From Chitinophagales bacterium (GTDB lineage Bacteria; Bacteroidota; Bacteroidia; Chitinophagales; UBA2359): a DNA stretch of 64,000 nt. Positions 62,834 through 64,000 of this stretch are shown here, one piece after another; positions within the stretch are counted from its first letter, which is position 1, and each line of letters starts with the position of its first letter. The notes under the pieces are model-generated. The model searched no databases and was not told the DNA's origin. It saw only the letters and a program-made list of their open reading frames with translations. Location of the stretch: positions 1-64,000 of the forward strand of contig JAWKLZ010000002.1 of assembly GCA_041392475.1 (NCBI GenBank), given 5' to 3'. The position numbers were made by a program, and so were the translations under genes.

Positions 62834-63392
62834 AATTCTTGTACTCCTCTTTCAATTTATGTGCAAATTTTTTCTTCATTTTTTGCACTTTCGGATTGAT
62901 GACATAGGCACAATAACTTTGACTTGAATTCTGATTGAAGTAGTTTTGGTGGTAGTCTTCGGCAGCAGAATAGTTGTCAATTGCTTCAATTTCGGTGGTA
63001 ATCGTGCCACTCCAAATACTCGATGCTACTTCTTTTTTCGATTTTTCTGCAATGGCTTTTTGGGTTTCGTTGTGGTAATAAATGCCTGACCTATACTGCG
63101 TACCTACGTCATTACCTTGTCGGTTAAGAGTTGTAGGATCGTGTGTAGTCCAAAATACTTCGAGTAGTTCTTCAAAGGTAATTACCGAGGGGTCAAAGGT
63201 GATTTGTGCAACTTCGGCATGTCCTGTATCTCCTCCGCAAACTTGTTTATAAGTTGGATTCTGGACATGTCCATTCGAGTAGCCCGACACAACTGAATAA
63301 ACGCCTTCTAACCTTTGAAAAATGGCTTCAACACACCAAAAACAGCCTGCACCTAAAGTAGCCACTTCCAAACCTTCTTGTTTATTATTCAT
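62832..63392 (-). CDS. msrA: Peptide methionine-S-sulfoxide reductase
   Basis: This 186-residue enzyme has the catalytic motif GCFWCVE (Cys17 nucleophile), the GYSNGHVQNPTYKQVCGGDTGHAEVAQI stretch, and a late FNQNSSQSYCAYVINPK with a possible resolving cysteine. It repairs the S form of oxidised methionine in proteins. It follows msrB by 22 bases and is read from the same promoter. There is no signal peptide, so it is cytoplasmic. Confidence 0.94.
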   Translation of the reverse strand: MNNKQEGLEVATLGAGCFWCVEAIFQRLEGVYSVVSGYSNGHVQNPTYKQVCGGDTGHAEVAQITFDPSVITFEELLEVFWTTHDPTTLNRQGNDVGTQYRSGIYYHNETQKAIAEKSKKEVASSIWSGTITTEIEAIDNYSAAEDYHQNYFNQNSSQSYCAYVINPKVQKMKKKFAHKLKEEYKN

Positions 63393-63414
63393 TTTTTGTT
63401 GATTTTGTGATTAT

Positions 63415-63807
63415 TCAATTTCCGTCTTTCACCACTGGCAATGCTTCTCCTTCGGGAATAAATCTCATCGAAAGGGAATTGACACAATGTCGGGTGTTTT
63501 TGTCGGTTAATCTTTCTCCAACAAATACATGCCCCAAATGTCCCCCGCAATTGCTACACAAAATTTCTGTTCGGCGACCATCTGCATCGGTTTTCTTTGT
63601 CACAGCTCCCTCAATTTCATCATCAAAGCTAGGCCAGCCACAACCTGATGAGAACTTATCTTTAGAAGAATAAAGTGGCGCATCACATTGACGGCAAACA
63701 TACGTACCTTCTACTTTGTGTAGATAATATTCTCCCCTGAAAGGCATTTCTGTGCCTTTGTAGTTAATGATTCTTTCTTCTTCAGGGGTTAATTTATTAT
63801 ATTGCAT
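63415..63807 (-). CDS. msrB: Peptide methionine-R-sulfoxide reductase
   Basis: This 130-residue enzyme has the zinc-binding CRQC and CSNC pairs, FSSGCGWPSFD, and the catalytic end RHCVNSLSMRF. It repairs the R form of methionine sulfoxide, complementing MsrA encoded just downstream. There is no export signal. The start codon lies 24 bases after a consensus -7 element. Confidence 0.94.
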   Translation of the reverse strand: MQYNKLTPEEERIINYKGTEMPFRGEYYLHKVEGTYVCRQCDAPLYSSKDKFSSGCGWPSFDDEIEGAVTKKTDADGRRTEILCSNCGGHLGHVFVGERLTDKNTRHCVNSLSMRFIPEGEALPVVKDGN

Positions 63808-63830
63808 AGAAATCCTATTTTTGATTTTGA

Positions 63831-63861
63831 CAAATATAGCCTATTAACACCAAAAACCAAA
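63831..63861 (-). promoter_or_regulatory. Bacteroidota promoter of msrBA
   Basis: On the minus strand TTTG (63861-63858) is followed after exactly 19 bases by TATATTTG (63838-63831). This is a full match to the TTTG-N19-TAnnTTTG consensus. Confidence 0.75.
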
Positions 63862-63923
63862 TTTGGGTTTATTACGAGTTTTTGTTTTTAATTTAGCTAT
63901 CTATTTAAACTTCAATACACACT

Positions 63924-64000
63924 ATGTATTTATTTTTTGATACCGAAACAACAGGTTTGCCCAGAGACTGGAAAGCTCCTGTTACGAATGTAAACAATTG
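63924..64000 (+). CDS. DnaQ-like 3'-5' exonuclease (5' end only)
   Basis: An ATG opens MYLFFDTETTGLPRDWKAPV and runs off the window. FDTETTGLP is exonuclease motif I of the DEDD superfamily, with the two metal-binding acidic residues. Homologues with this LPRDWKAP continuation are Bacteroidota exonucleases of the DNA polymerase III epsilon type. Only 25 codons are visible. Confidence 0.75.
   Translation, partial: MYLFFDTETTGLPRDWKAPVTNVNN

Noticed and set aside
1..64000. CRISPR arrays and tRNA/rRNA genes
   Set aside because: No evenly spaced direct repeats with unique spacers were seen; the only arrays are octamer repeats. TTCGA- and TTCAA-like stretches were inside clear protein genes without cloverleaf partners.

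Overview
The window is about 64 kb of AT-rich DNA from a member of the Bacteroidota. Evidence for this includes a SusC/SusD pair, four proteins with type IX secretion C-terminal sorting domains (three type A or probable type A, one gliding-type B), promoter elements of the TAnnTTTG / TTTG type, frequent lack of Shine-Dalgarno sequences with some TTG/GTG starts, and large two-component hybrid-type sensors. The mix of TPR-CHAT proteins, UnbV-type FG-GAP proteins, very large gliding-domain proteins and short palindromic repeats points to a Saprospiria-like lineage. That placement is inference, not proof.

Layout. 1-12.8 kb is mostly housekeeping: a truncated GT39-type membrane glycosyltransferase, a PepSY-like lipoprotein, a ROK sugar kinase, hemN, Hsp20, an arginine-deiminase-family enzyme followed by argS, an unknown membrane protein and a secreted UnbV-like protein. 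13-21.4 kb is accessory: a discoidin-lectin protein, a TPR-CHAT protease gene split by a one-base frameshift and invaded by short palindromes, a transglutaminase-like protein, a VapBC-type toxin-antitoxin pair bracketed by a duplicated gene end, and an AAA ATPase-DUF4435 (TOPRIM-like) protein that looks like an OLD/PARIS-type defence effector. 21.5-28 kb is one 2135-residue surface protein. 28-32.6 kb holds an M20 amidohydrolase and two damaged copies of a tectonin/AbfB lectin gene with recombination scars.

32.6-46.7 kb: a methylmalonyl-CoA mutase-type large subunit, a tandem pair of tiny double-glycine-leader peptides with matching leaders and C-termini (the best candidate for an undescribed system), a TPR histidine kinase directly downstream, a CAT-like acetyltransferase, a secreted esterase/lipase, MazEF, and a tightly packed run of Nudix, cupin, small conserved protein, aquaporin and MFS genes, ending in a propeller/Y_Y_Y LytS-like sensor. 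47.2-50.2 kb is a conserved growth cluster: HU, a TPR protein, a 30-residue COX24/AURKAIP1-type basic protein, and RNase E/G. 50.4-55.1 kb is a SusC/SusD outer-membrane uptake pair. It is followed by an insertion sequence with terminal inverted repeats and by a frameshifted remnant of a second transposase.

57.7-64 kb: an outer-membrane barrel, leuB, a lipoprotein-Omp85 fusion, msrB-msrA with a textbook Bacteroidota promoter, and the start of a DnaQ-type exonuclease. Two related 8-bp tandem-repeat arrays lie between the Omp85 gene and msrA. One sits in the Omp85 leader region and the other runs into the msrA stop codon.
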